Source: Whitmania pigra (taxonomy: Eukaryota > Annelida > Clitellata > Hirudinida > Haemopidae). From it: DNA of 64,000 bases. Location of the stretch: positions 2,233,501 to 2,297,500 of the forward strand of contig JAJTWR010000278.1 in assembly GCA_021613335.1 (NCBI GenBank). Reading direction: 5' to 3'. Positions 1 to 11,950 of this stretch are shown here, in pieces. The stretch's first letter is position 1, and each line of letters begins with the position of its first letter. The notes beneath the pieces were generated by a model. That model was given only the letters and a program-made list of their open reading frames with translations. It had not been told where the DNA came from and searched no databases. A program made the position numbers and the translations under genes.

Positions 1-439
1 TCCTTTAGCAACTGCTCCAGCTTGGACTTAGACTCTCTCAAGACTACGTGAATCAAAATACCAGTTACATGTAGATATCTATTTCCTGGCTTAGATCAAC
101 TAATTGTAATAATATTTAGTAAATAAATTTAGTAAATAAATTTCAGAAAAATTTTAATGATCATCAAGTCGGATTATTGCCTCTAACTAATGTATTATGA
201 AACCAATACAATAATAATCAGTTACATATAAATATCACATAAAATGAAATATAAACTATACCTTGAATATCCCTCGATAAATCCTCTTTCTCAACAACCA
301 AAACGCTATTGTCTTTCTCTACATTTTCGAGTTGATGAGATACGTTCTTGTAGAGGTAGAAGCCATACACGAACATTACCATTACAATTGCTACTGAAAA
401 CAGTTGCAAACCAAACGATGAACCTCTCCTTCCTAGCAT
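1..439 (-). CDS. GOLIM4: GPP130/GOLIM4-like Golgi coiled-coil membrane protein, first two exons (partial)
   Basis: Exon 1 is 439-262 if translation starts at the ATG whose product begins MLGRRGSS; an upstream in-frame ATG at 520 is the alternative. The donor follows the codons for DLSRDIQ plus one base. Exon 2 starts at 43 and runs off the window, and the phase joins as DIQ-V-LRESKSKLEQLLK. The product has a short basic N-terminus, one hydrophobic segment (about residues 9-26, LFSVAIVMVMFVYGFYLY), then a charged coiled-coil start. That is the layout of the type II Golgi protein GPP130 (GOLIM4), where a similar aromatic-rich membrane segment is followed by Gln/Glu-rich coiled coil. GOLM1/CASC4 proteins share the architecture and cannot be excluded. 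The family cycles between cis-Golgi and endosomes. Confidence 0.5.
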
Positions 440-520
440 TGTTGTTGGTCCCTTAGAACTGTATCTATCCTCCAGTAAATGTTTGGTATCCAGTTTTCTG
501 CATAAGAAATGATAGGTCAA

Positions 521-1716
521 ATTAAAATAAAATCATGGTTCATGGCTACTAAACTCGACAAGCTTTAAACTATTGCACCAGAGCAAAACTATTTTACATT
601 GAAATAAGATGTTATCCGACAAGATTAAACCACTATCGACACAAATCAGCCACAATCCACGAATCACCAGCAACTATAAGCTACGTAAACACCTTCGCAG
701 GCGCATGCGTTTTATAATTATTTTAGATGTGTGCAATAATTTTTTAATTCAACTTAATTTATACGCTTTTGAAATTTTTAAATTGCTACTTAAAATTTCA
801 ATTTCAACTTGAACAGAATGTCCAGGTAACTGCGGCTAAACTCCATCAATCGAAAGCTTTGACGAGTATACATTTAATGTTGTCATTGCAAATAAAATAG
901 GTGATAAGTGAAACAAACATGAAATAATTTCAAGCTACAAAATAATGTCTTAAATAAACAACCCCAAAACGAATGTCAGCATCATTTATAGAATTTACTC
1001 TTCAAACTTGATAATTTATTCTAAGCCAGTCATTGCGTTAAAAAAGAACACCCACACATCATACAGGCTTAAGCCCTTACAGAGGAAATAGATTTAAGGG
1101 GTGGTCTGAGTAAGGCCCCCTAACAACCAGTCAGAAAACCTTTTTTGCTAGTTTTGTAGACTAATTCTGAGGAGGCCAAACCAAGTGCATTCTGAGTTAA
1201 ATACATGTTGTCTTGATGATGCACTTATTGACACTGATGGTGACTCATTGGAATTGCTTAACTGAATAAAAAATTGTGTTTGGATCATGCGGCTATTTAT
1301 TATTAACCGCATATTCGTTACTTAATTGTGTATTCAGGGTTCCAGAGAATAAATAAAGGTTTAAGCTAAAAAATTAAAATTACAAAGGCTACAAAGATAG
1401 ACATGAAGTCTGTGATTTTTTTTAGCGATCTGACGTATTCTCAGAAAATTCGCTGGCAACACTGCTTATAAATGGCCGAATAGAATTCAAACGGTTTATT
1501 TCTTTATTAGTGCACACTTATTATATTTCTTGCAATTCTTCCTTTCAAAAGTAATTAATCAGTTAACCTGAAAATATGTGCGGAAGCGTAGCATTCCAGC
1601 ATAAAGACATATGTCTGTCACCTCCATAATATGTACTCTGTTTCAAAAACATTGTTTTTACTAGTTAAGTAGTAATTTTATGTTAATTGTAAATAGTCAT
1701 CAAATTGCAAACTTCT
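521..1716. other. Intergenic, nothing recognised
   Basis: AT-rich sequence upstream of the Golgi gene (possible promoter and 5' UTR near 521-620). No coding exon, RNA gene or repeat could be supported. Confidence 0.5.
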
Positions 1717-4700
1717 ACTTATTATTATTATTATTATTTTTTTTTTTTTTTTATTTTCTCGGCCATGCAAACATTAACATATCAATCGTTCAAAAAAACC
1801 ACTCCGAAAAATTTAGTGTCCGCAAAAGGGTCCGAGATCTCCCTGGACATGTAAGTTTAAAAGAACAAGACGTAGTTCGAAATGTCAATCGTACCGAAGA
1901 ACATCAACCGTTAATGTTAACGAGAGTTCGAGACTTGGACTTCTTTCTTCGGTGGCACCTGTGAGCCCTCCATATCTTGTAACTGTGATTTAGAACAGCA
2001 GTTACGATGTTCATAAGGCCTGTCCTCGTGACGCCGCAATCCTTCCAAAATCTAAACGATTTTTGGGACATCACCCCTCTCCAGTTGCACACAAACGCGC
2101 CAACATTTGGCATCAATCTCAGAGTGCTTTCTGGAGCATTTCTCAGCATCCAAGTGTGAACATCTTGAATGTCATACTTCAGTACTTTGTTGTCGTACAC
2201 TCGGTCCAGGTTGTAGACGTCTGAGGTGACGGCTACATCACACACTATGTATGTGTTTCCTTTCCACGCACATAAATCGGGTATTCTGAGTCCCTGATCT
2301 GTAGGAATTCGGGGCTCTACTCTTGTTTTGTAGCCTCTTTTTAACAGTTCGTTTTCCAGCTTTCTCATAACAACATTATGTCTCTCGTGCCTTGCGCCAT
2401 CGGTTCTTGGGCATTTCTGGATCATATGCCCCAGCGACTCTAAGGATTGACAACCCTCATCGCACCCCCTGGGAGCCTGCGGGTTCCATCTCGAAGCTCT
2501 AAGCCTGCAATGTAGTGCAGCAGCCCGGATCTTAACGCATCTGATATACTGGCCAGAATGAATTCTCGGGACCGCAGCTGAAATCCATTCGCTCATTCCA
2601 ATTCCCTCGGTGAATGATCTCAGTCCGTAGCCGTCTACAGTTTTGTACAATCTCTCCGAAGTTGCCGCCCTCCAATCCTGTTTCGGTTGTTTCGCCTCTG
2701 CTGTTCCAAATTTCCGAAATTCTCTCATAATCAGAGTGTTGTTTCTGAGAACATCAGTCATGAAATCATCCTTATAACGGCCTGTCTCGGAGAAAATTTC
2801 TGTCAATCTATTTATTCGAAGACGAGGAACCCATTGCCTAAGTTGAAGAATTCCTAGACCTCCGGATTTAACGGGAGCATGATAAAATGGTTTCGGGACA
2901 TCTTTTGGAAGATGTAGCCAATGCCTTGTTGCCCTTCTAATCGCGGTGTCTGCGGAGTTCAGAGAACTGATGAATACCTCGTCAAAGGTAAGTTTATGGA
3001 CCAGACTTGGTAGCAAGTGAACTTTTAAAATATAAAGGCGTTGGCAAGGTTTTATTGGTGCTCTTGAAATTGAATGGAGCAGTTTTTGAACCTCATCTCC
3101 GATCGACGCTGGCTGCTTCCGGACTCCAATCTCTATCCCCAGGTATTTGTACGTCTGTGAGACATCGATTGCTTTGATATCTTCAGATTGTAATTTGAGG
3201 TACGTTCTGGGGTTGACTATCCAGCGTTTCTCTCTGCAGTGGGTTTCAGTTCTGAGCGTAGCGCATTTGTTTGGATTGATCCTTAGACCTGCGCTGCTCA
3301 TTGCACTCTCTAGTTGCTCCATCAGTCTTTTCATTCCGATGTCCGTCGTTGACATTAGGACCAGATCGTCGGCGAATGCAATGTAATTGCACTTAGTGGT
3401 CGAACCTCTGCCAGCCGTGACTCCAATTGATTGGTCCAATTTGCTGGTTATCATGTCTATGACCGCATTGAATAGGGGGGGGGGACATTGGATCTCCCTG
3501 ACGGACTCCTCATTTCACTTGAATTTTTCCACTGAGACCCTCCTTGGTTTTCAGATAGACCTCACCTTCTTTGTAGAGTTCTGCTAGATACTCTAAGAAG
3601 AGTGGTGGAGTACCAAGTCTGGCAGCCGCTCTGAGTATGGTGTTATGAGATACGGAGTCGAAGGCTTTCGTAACATCAACAAAGGTCAGGTTTAATTTTT
3701 GGAGCTGTTCTCTCTTTTTTCGGATAATTGATTTAATCAGAAAGAGATTTTGTGCAACGCGGAGTCCAGCTGTCCTTCAGTCCCCGGAATGCAATTTCTA
3801 CATCCCATCTGGTGATTGGATCCTGCATTTCTGTTGCTGTTTCATTAATCGTTTCTAAAGGCCCGTCATCCTCCACCGATTCCTCCTCGAAGATTGGACC
3901 CCAATAATCTGCCAAATCCGCGGGAAGAGTGCCTGCCTGTATCTCATATTCTTCCTTCAGAACAGAATGGGCTGCTGCTGTGGGATTCTTTCGGAAAAGA
4001 GCTTGTAACCTGGCGTAGCATTTCTGCCGTTCTACCTTTTTTTGTTACCCGGACTTTTGATTTCTGATATGTTCTGCATGCACTTTCTGATTTATTTCTG
4101 GCTTGACTGTAGCTATTTGTTTGTTTCCTCTCAACATGATTCGGTGGCTTTTTTTGCTTCTTGCTATTGATGACTTGTGGAATTTGATTAGAAGTCCATT
4201 TTTCATATTCCTTGTTTATTAATTGGATTTTCTCCGTTCTGTCCAGTCTCTCGCTTATGAGGTCAGAGAGCTCTTCGTTTTCCAGATGTATCATGTGATA
4301 TCTCTCAACCACAAACTGTTTCAGTTTTACCAGGCTATCCAAGGAGACTGTATTGTTGTCCAATCCCTCCTGTTCATCAGTCGCAGGTGGCGTTCCAGAT
4401 CTCTCCGAATTTTCAGGATGTCTCAGAACCACAGTATCTCGGAAGGCATTGCTTAGAAGGCTCTTGTATCCAGGTTTGTTCCTAATTCTTCTTATTCGCC
4501 TCAGGCTCATATCCGGGAAGTGTCTAGAGAGAGCAATGTTGATTCTCTTTCTTTCTTGGTCGTTCAGTCCAACTTCGGCTTTGGACATCCTTTTTCACAG
4601 CTCGTTGGAATTATTCTCATCAATTGTTTCCAAACAATCCGAAGGTTTTTGAGTATTTTCCAAAGAACTGCTGATGCACTGTTGGAGATTAGTCTTGTAT

Positions 4701-5392
4701 TCTACTTGCCTTCTGTGTCCTCGAATAGCGGCTAAGGTTCGATGTGGGAAGTGTTTGTGGAGTTCTATATTAATAAATTTCACTCCTTGTTGTTTCAGTT
4801 CTATTTCTTTCATTGCCATCACATGAGATTCCTCTTCGTTCCATCTGCATCTCCAGTAACTTTTTCCTGACCGTTTCGCATGACACTGGACTGGGTGGAC
4901 ACGACTCTCATGAATTTTTACTCCTCTAGACGTTCCGAACTCCGCCTCACAATATTCACACTTTTTATGGACAACAGTCGGTACCGAAGAAACACAACAA
5001 TCTTTCACCTGTGTGAGAGCCGCCAAGGTGCGCGAACGGGTCTGCATTGTTTACCTTTTGTTCTTTCCGGTGAATCTTCAAATTAATTTAATTCTCAGAA
5101 CTTTTAACAACATCAATCAGCAGACGCTTTCGGAATCAAACGCACTTTAAACCACCTCTTTCTCTTCTATTTATCTGAAGTTGTGACGTCTAGACGAAAC
5201 CAGACGTTTGAGTCAAAATGTTTACAACTCAACTTCAGTTTTTCCCCTTTTAATAATCTCACAATCCTAAACGGAATGTAGGGGACACTAATTGACAAAA
5301 AAATTGCGACAAATAAACGCCGAAGTCTCCGAATTTAATAAATTCTTAAGAGCACGCGAATATTCGACCGCACCAGTCAACAGCTCGAGACG
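1717..5392 (-). mobile_element. Non-LTR retrotransposon with restriction-like endonuclease (R2/R4/Dong/NeSL type), inactive
   Basis: The element reads on the minus strand. Its 3' end is an A-rich tail followed by (ATA)n (1717-1752 on plus). Its 5' side abuts a roughly 300-bp (ATT)n tract beginning at 5393, so it appears to sit inside a TAA microsatellite. In order it has a C2H2 zinc finger, Myb-like helices, a reverse transcriptase, a cysteine-histidine knuckle and a restriction-like endonuclease, the order expected of the single-ORF early-branching non-LTR group. Dong and R4-clade members of that group are known for insertion at TAA repeats, so Dong-like is my best guess. About 345 bp between 5048 and 5392 would be the 5' UTR. 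At about 3.7 kb it is shorter than expected, in part because of a deletion in the RT. Confidence 0.75.
1904..5047 (-). pseudogene. Broken single ORF of the non-LTR element: zinc finger, Myb, RT, RLE
   Basis: Reading from 5047 there is a C2H2 finger (CEYC...H-x4-H) and two related Myb-like helices (around HFPHRTLAAIRGHRR and HFPDMSLRRIRRIRN). The RT follows, with FVDVTKAFDSVSH (motif A), RQGDPMSP and the catalytic FADD. After it come a CCHC-type knuckle and the endonuclease signature RIPDLCAWKGNTYIVCDVAV (PD...D). Lesions seen: an in-frame TGA at 4595-4597; a frameshift at the seven-T run 4037-4043; a deletion near 3760-3770 that removes the first RT motifs; a TGA at 3510-3512, where CGA would restore Arg; and a ten-G run at 3475-3484 that is one base too long for the frame. 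The last 516 codons (3454-1904) remain open. The protein cannot be made intact. Confidence 0.85.
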
Positions 5393-5700
<308 letters not shown>

Positions 5701-6500
5701 ATCATTCATCAATGCTGTCGTTGTTATTATTGTTATTAGATGATTTGTTATTAGGTGTTTTAAGCGGTGTTTGCTTTCTTGATGACGCGTTAGGAATGTA
5801 GTGAGAAGTACCAGAACGAGTGTACTTCACTTTGCAAACATAGATAAACATTCAAATGCCTTTATTTCTATACATTTATTATAAATTTCATCCTAGTTTA
5901 CCTAGAAATGTTTTCAATGTGTTCATTCCATTTAAGTTTCACCTCAGTTTATAGTTTAGACAATTCGTTGACTTTGATTTAATAAAAATGATTTATTTTT
6001 TATTATTATTTATATATTTACCTTTTAAACGCATATTTTCTATTTTTCGATACTTTTTATACATTTTTGTACATTTATACTATTTTTTCAAATAGTGAAA
6101 GTGTTTCACTGAAGTTGGCGGTCAAACCGAAGATCGCCGCAGCACTCCTGATAAAAAATGAAAGATTGCTTAAAACTTCTCGTGCTGAGCAGAATGACGA
6201 GGAATTTTAAGCGAATTTCTACAAATATCAAGAAAATAATAAATACTATAAAACGAGCTAAAGAATTTAATGGAAATGATTGTAGATGAAGAAGAATAAA
6301 TTAACATTTATAATAATTAGTATGTAATTTCCAAGAAACAAAATGGAGCCAGGAACAAGTTTTATTTAGTCAAATAACAATTAAATTATATTAACATATC
6401 AGTTATCAAGTATGTATATATATTATTACTAAAGTTGGTAAAGAAACAAAATGCAATAGCTTAACGAGCATTAAAAGTGAGATGACATATAACCACTCCA
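5701..6500. other. Intergenic, nothing recognised
   Basis: AT-rich sequence without convincing coding or repeat signal. It may include the 3' UTR of the minus-strand exon that ends at 6501. Confidence 0.4.
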
Positions 6501-7202
6501 TCATTTTGACACAGGAATAGATGCTCTTTGAGTTACAGACGACTTGCCATATCTGCTAGTCTTGTTCTTCTTCGGAACCTCGGTCCATTCGGTGTTGCTT
6601 TTCTGAGTCGTAGGAATATTTCTGCGGTTTATTTCCACTCGAATTGATAGCTTTGTAACCAATTTTGGTGAAACCTTTGATTCATCTCTTGACACAACCT
6701 TGGTTTCATTTATGGAGTCATTATTGCGTTCTTCCTTTTTCTCCGATTTGAAAAGGTTTGACATCAATTCGGGTTTGGTTTTGGATTCCGATAGCGGCGC
6801 ATCCTCGGTTGCCTTCTTTTCATCAGTTTGCTGATCAGGAATTACTAGAGAAGGTACTTCCACTTCTCTATCACTCAATGTTTCAGGTTGAGATGTTTCC
6901 AAAGAAACGATAATTTCATTACTAAGCAAGGATTGTGGAGCCGAGATTTGCACGGAATCGTTTGAAAGGGTATTCTCAACCAAAGACTGAGTTAGAGAGA
7001 TTTGCAGATCTGCGCGCTTATTGTCAACTATGTCTGGCGGTAGGACCTGAGTAGGAAATTCGGTTTGTACGATGTTCATCAAAGGCTTCTCTTCCGTAGA
7101 AGCCTGATTGACAACTCTGGAGGTGTAAGCTTTGGCTATTACTGGTCCGATTGGAGTGATTCGCCTTTTTAGCAGCATCATTTCGCTAAACCTGTCTGAC
7201 AA
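6501..7202 (-). CDS. Hypothetical low-complexity protein or terminal exon
   Basis: An open frame of 233 codons ends at 6501. Its first codon is TTG, not ATG. The sequence just upstream reads TATTATATTGTCAG, a good 3' splice site, so this is either a terminal coding exon or an exon whose own ATG at about 7181 (product MMLLKRRITPIGPVIAK) starts the protein after a 5'-UTR intron. The product is hydrophilic and rich in Ser, Glu, Lys and Thr, with no membrane segment, cysteine pattern or domain I recognise. Composition is protein-like and the codons are unbiased by repeats, which favours a real exon over chance. No partner exon was found upstream before the Tc1 element. Confidence 0.45.
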   Translation of the reverse strand: MSDRFSEMMLLKRRITPIGPVIAKAYTSRVVNQASTEEKPLMNIVQTEFPTQVLPPDIVDNKRADLQISLTQSLVENTLSNDSVQISAPQSLLSNEIIVSLETSQPETLSDREVEVPSLVIPDQQTDEKKATEDAPLSESKTKPELMSNLFKSEKKEERNNDSINETKVVSRDESKVSPKLVTKLSIRVEINRRNIPTTQKSNTEWTEVPKKNKTSRYGKSSVTQRASIPVSK

Positions 7203-7728
7203 TATAATAAATAATAAATATAATAAATAATAAATATAATAAAAAATTAAATCTAAATCGAATCGATGAAATAGCTTACTGAAGAAAAGATATTAGGCAA
7301 ATATCTGCAGCAAATTGCAGCCAGTGAACTTATTATTGATAATGCTTAAAACAATAGTCTTCGAAATGAAAGATTATGAATGTTAGAGTAATAAAAATAT
7401 TTATTTTATTAAAAATTAAAAATAAATAAAAATATACAAAAATAAATATTTTTAGTGTCTTTTTCATTTTTACAACCGCCAGAATTTTATCTTAATAAAT
7501 TAGCTTGCTCAAAGCTTATTTGATTGCGGACTGCTGTTTAATTTGAGCATTATTAAATTATTAAATCATAATAAAGTACTTTTGTGACATGTTAATTAGG
7601 TCATAAACAATGAAGTGGTTTCGTCAGTTCGAAATTGGTTATTTAAACATGCAAATATTCGATATTATTTATTACATAATTGTATTGCTTAATAAATTTA
7701 AGATATATTATTCAAATACTCATTTATA

Positions 7729-9309
7729 CAGCGCTAGAAAAAATGTTACGACAGCCCCCATTTTTTGTAATAACTTAAGTTTAAATTATCGAACGAAACT
7801 CAAATTTAGAAGAACTGTGTAATATATTTAAAGAACATAACTCGTATATTTGTTTTCACTTTGATCAAGAAGTAAGCGCAAATTCCTCAAAAATCCATTT
7901 TTTTTGCATAGAAATATTGTTACGACAGGTTACAAATAAACTCATGAATTTCAGTATTTTGGCAAAAAATTTTATTTAAAACTAAATGAAATAATGTTTC
8001 AATAAGATGTCATCCTCCTTTTTTAGAAATAACATCTATGCACTTATTTTTCATGGAGAAAATCAGTGTTTTGATGATGTTTTCATCCAAATTTCTCCAG
8101 GCGCTCCAAATCGCTTCTTTAAATTCATTTTCTGTGTTATATTGTTGTCCATTGCCATAAACTGATCTTGAAAGAAGGCCCCAGACATTTTCTATCGGAT
8201 TCAAGCAGGGTGAACACGCCGGCCAATCCATCACTTGAATGTTGGACTCCTGAAAATATGCTCTGCTTGCCTTGGAAACATGACTAGGAGCATTATCTTG
8301 CTGAAATTCATGTTGTTTTGCTTCAGCAAAAGGAAGGAGATGATTCTTGAGCATTTAGATGTACTTCTGAGAGTCCTGCCTCCCTTTCAAAATCATCAGT
8401 TCAGTCCTCCCAAATGCTGAAATTCCTCCCCAGACCATCACAGAGCCTCCTCCGTGTTTTCTGCTATAACAAACCTCTCTTTCTTTTCTGAGATCATGCC
8501 AGTAGTATTTATAGCCGTCTGGCCCATCAAGGTTAAATTTTTTTTTCTTCTGTGAAAATTACGCGTTCCCATCTTTCGTTGTAGCTGACCCTCTCTTTGG
8601 CCCAGAAGAGGCGTTTTTTCTTGTGATGGACTTTCAACGCTGGAGCTCGCTTTCGCATTTCGTATCTCTGCTGTCCACTTGAATTAAGATAATTGCAGAC
8701 TGTCCTAACATGGACATCCAAATCCATCTTATCTTTTAGCTGTTTACACGAATATTCTCCTTGTGAAGCCTCCCTGATGAGGCGTCTCTGAATCTGATTC
8801 GAGAGTTTTTTCGGTCTTCCGCCCTTGTACTTCTTCCCATATGGGTCTGGATCATCCAAAAACATTTGATGACAGTTCTTGACCTATTCAACTCATTTGC
8901 AATCTTTTTTATTGAATAGTTTGCCTTTCCCAAGGCTTTAACTTGTCCTCTTTCTCCTTCTGTCAAACCTGCTTTCTTTCCCGTGATGAAATGAATGTAA
9001 ACGGAAGTTTTGAATTTCACACTCCTTTACATAGCCTTCTTAATGACAATTTAATGTTTGATCCTTCTAACGAGACTTTGAAATTGATGAAACGAGTCCA
9101 AACCGGAAACTGTCGTAATAATAATTCCAGGCCAAAAATGGTTCATTTGCATAATTTACGGGAACCATTAACCCATATGAAAGGAAATTTTGCACGATGC
9201 TTACAAATGGTGTTTTACTGTAATTGCTGAAAATTTCATCAAGATATGTTAATTTGTAAGGAAATTATCCATAAAAAGTGGGCATGTCGTAACAATATTT
9301 CTAGCACTG
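7729..9309 (-). mobile_element. Tc1/mariner-like DNA transposon with IR/DR termini, inactive
   Basis: Outer ends are CAGCGCTAGAAA (7729) and its inverted counterpart CTAGCACTG (ends 9309), flanked by TA dinucleotides at 7727-7728 and 9310-9311, the standard Tc1/mariner target duplication. About 180 bp inside each end a second copy of the end motif occurs (7907-7929 and 9110-9131, both containing ACGACAG or its inverse). Each terminus therefore carries two transposase-site-like repeats in the same orientation, the IR/DR arrangement known from Tc3 and Sleeping Beauty type elements. Total length is 1581 bp and the transposase reads on the minus strand. Confidence 0.9.
8010..9020 (-). pseudogene. 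Tc1-like transposase, disrupted
   Basis: Transposase pieces run from about 9020 to 8010 on the minus strand: a helix-turn-helix (KIANELNRSRTVIKCF), a GRPKKLS hinge, FTEEKK and FNLDGPDG, GGGSVMVWGGIS, QQDNAPSH, and LNPIENVWG at the third catalytic position. Damage: a one-base frameshift near 8848-8860, a nine-A run near 8537-8545 that is one base too long, a TAA in the codon before MLKNHLLPF (near 8355), and Glu in place of the first catalytic Asp (FTEEK where FTDEK is usual). The element could only move if transposase came from another copy. Confidence 0.88.
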
Positions 9310-9311
9310 TA

Positions 9312-10251
9312 TATACAACTGGTTAAGAAATCAACATAAAGTCAAATGTCGTGAACGTTCTACGACATATATATTATATGAGTGGTTTCAATATTTGATA
9401 ATGTGTTTTGAAACCAAGGATTGGGTTTTTTTCAAAATTTTTAAGCAAACTTGTATAAGTTATTCAAAGTAGTTGCGGTAACTGATTCAAATTCCAATGA
9501 TTTTACTTTCTTACAAACCTGCAAACCTAGCGGTCACTGAACAACTGATATCTTATCAACTGATAATATCAATGAAATTTTGCTCTGGATGCATAAATGG
9601 CATGAATGAAGATATTTCTGAACATTTTATAAATATACGTTTTCGCCAAAAAGTATATTTATAAAAACTTTTATTTTAAGTTTAGAAAGACAACCAAAAA
9701 GAAAAATACATTGCCAATCATTATGTCGATGATGCAGCACAAGACATCTTCTGTCTGCATTCTCACTACAACTTATGCCCATCGATCATTAAATTCTTCA
9801 AATGATAATAAGCGGGCATTGACAAAATTTTGAAACCTCATATCCAAATTACTTCTCGACGACCATGGCCCATTGGCACTAGTTTCACAACATTAATTAG
9901 CCAAATGAAGATTGATTACAGTAAAAGTGGTTAAAGCTCTGCCTCATTAATGCAGATTTAATGAATTATGAATATTAATCATAACTACTGTTACTGATTG
10001 ACAAGGGACACCGTACATTCATTCGCACTGAGGGAATTATTCGTATAATTGATAACGATTTAACTGAGCAAAGTGTATCCCTACTGCCGCACTTCCAATT
10101 CAAAATTCTTCCCATTCTCTCAAGCAACGAATATTGTTAACTAATTATGTGGTATTTCATTTAATTAAAACAAAGAAAACAAGTTGAAATATGAATCACA
10201 TTCGTGTTATCGTTTGCAGCGAATAACTATCCCGGATTAGAGTTTGCTTTT
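9312..10251. other. Intergenic, nothing recognised
   Basis: No coding or repeat feature supported. The part nearest 10251 is probably the 3' UTR of the leucine-rich-repeat gene. Confidence 0.4.
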
Positions 10252-11367
10252 CTAAGAAATGATGCTATAATATCCGGTGTTATCGATTCTCTGGAAGAAG
10301 TACACGATCAGTATCACCATGGAAAGGATTAAAGCAATTTCAAGCACAATAATCATTAAAGCTACTATTGAAATGATTTCTTCTTTCGTCACGGTGTTGT
10401 CATGATATTGTGCTTCGCTGTTTGTGGAATGGCTTTCTTCTGGAAGTTTCACAATATCTTTGAATTGATGTCTCGATTCTCCGAGTTGAAGACAATGAAA
10501 GGTTTTGTGGATCTCAAATGATCGTTTGTCCTCAAAGTTTTTGCTTTTGATTGATTTATTCGGCGAGCACGAAATGTTCTCCAAAGGCAAATCATTCCAA
10601 TGGATACCTGCATATTGGGAAGGTTCGCAGCAGATTGGATGGCTGTCTTTGGAATACCACGATAAGAGTTTAGTGCTGTTTAAGGAGCTAATGAGTGCTT
10701 TTGCTCGACAATCGCAAATCCAAGGATTTTCAGATAACTTGAGAACTCTCAAGGATGGCGAAAGCTTTCGACGTGTTTTTGAGACATCCAGAGAGGTTAA
10801 GTAGTTTCTGGACAGATCTAGAGTGTCCAAAAGAAGTAAGTTTGTCACCGCAGTCATGTGGAATGATGTCAATTTGCATCCATCCAAATGCAACTTTTCT
10901 AACTGCATGAGTCCCTCAAAAGTTGATGTTTCTAGATGAAGCAACGGATTTTCCCCCAAATCTAAAAATCTGAGGCGAAAAAGTCCTTCAAAGTGCCTGG
11001 CCTTCAGTTCAGTTATTCTGTTTTGTCGTAAGTTCAGCATCTGGAGATTCCTTAGTTTTCTGAAGCTACCGAAACTGATAAAGACTAATTTGTTCGATTC
11101 CAAGTTTAAAATTTCGAGTGACGAAAAGCTCTGAAGATCTTCGGATTCAATGCTTCCAATTGAGTTGTTTTTCAGGTCCAGAACTTTGACGTGTTCTACG
11201 TTTCTGCTTGGAATGTGTTCCAAGTCCTGTCCCGTTAGATTAAAGACGTTCTTAAGTTCGGGGAACCTTTCATGCTTTCTGTGATTAATCTTGTTGTCCA
11301 ACCAATACCCATATACGATGATTACATAGGTCATCATAAATATGAACATTATTTCTGAATGAATCAT
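10252..11367 (-). CDS. Leucine-rich-repeat type I membrane protein
   Basis: A single coding exon of 371 codons. The ATG at 11367 (MIHSEIMF) is preferred because a clean acceptor (CATGTTTTTTAG) lies just 5' of it, implying a 5'-UTR intron. An N-terminal hydrophobic stretch (MFIFMMTYVIIVYGYW) acts as signal peptide or anchor. About seven LRRs follow (each L-x-x-L-x-L-x-x-N), then an LRR C-terminal cap beginning NPWICDC with later CC and C residues. Next come a Ser/Asn-rich stalk and a strong transmembrane helix (IVALMIIVLEIALILSMVIL), ending in a short cytosolic tail with two Tyr. The organisation fits cell-surface adhesion or receptor-like LRR proteins. I cannot assign an orthologue. Confidence 0.8.
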   Translation of the reverse strand: MIHSEIMFIFMMTYVIIVYGYWLDNKINHRKHERFPELKNVFNLTGQDLEHIPSRNVEHVKVLDLKNNSIGSIESEDLQSFSSLEILNLESNKLVFISFGSFRKLRNLQMLNLRQNRITELKARHFEGLFRLRFLDLGENPLLHLETSTFEGLMQLEKLHLDGCKLTSFHMTAVTNLLLLDTLDLSRNYLTSLDVSKTRRKLSPSLRVLKLSENPWICDCRAKALISSLNSTKLLSWYSKDSHPICCEPSQYAGIHWNDLPLENISCSPNKSIKSKNFEDKRSFEIHKTFHCLQLGESRHQFKDIVKLPEESHSTNSEAQYHDNTVTKEEIISIVALMIIVLEIALILSMVILIVYFFQRIDNTGYYSIIS

Positions 11368-11406
11368 TTTAATAAAACCTAAAAAACATGTAAACATTGA
11401 AAGCAA

Positions 11407-11950
11407 TTATAAAGTAATTTATTGTAACAAGATAAATGTTTAGCACTACCTTCGTAAGTTATGTTAGCAGCGAACTATGCAGTCTAAAGTGTACATAGTC
11501 TAAAATGACATTGATATTCAATTGAGCCTATTGATGTTGTACAGTTCCATTGGAAGTTTTATAAGTTTATTTGTTGGCCTAAAGACAAGGCAAATTGATT
11601 TTTTCCATTAAGAACAATTGCCGTCGGATGTGTTACGCAATCATCAATAACAAGCGGGCAATCTTAGAAGGCATTAAGCCAATTATGACATTGTCTATCT
11701 GAATTGTATTCGGTGCAACTAGTGTTAAAATACATCTTTAGGATTCTTAATAGATATATCATAATTTGTTACTAATTATACAGCGTTAATAAGTTAGGTT
11801 ATCATAAAATATGATATAATAATCCAAGTTAAATTTAAATTAAAAATCTCAAATGAAGTGCAACGGACTTTAATCAAATGAATAAATAAGAGTTTTTTAA
11901 TTGAGAAAATATTACATAAAAACTCTATCAAATTAAATCCGTGCAAATTA
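11407..11950. other. Upstream region of the LRR gene
   Basis: Contains the presumed upstream splice site and promoter of the LRR gene, but no defined element was recognised. Confidence 0.35.

Noticed and set aside
3147..3587. Plus-strand frames within the retrotransposon
   Set aside because: Shadows of the minus-strand RT coding sequence.
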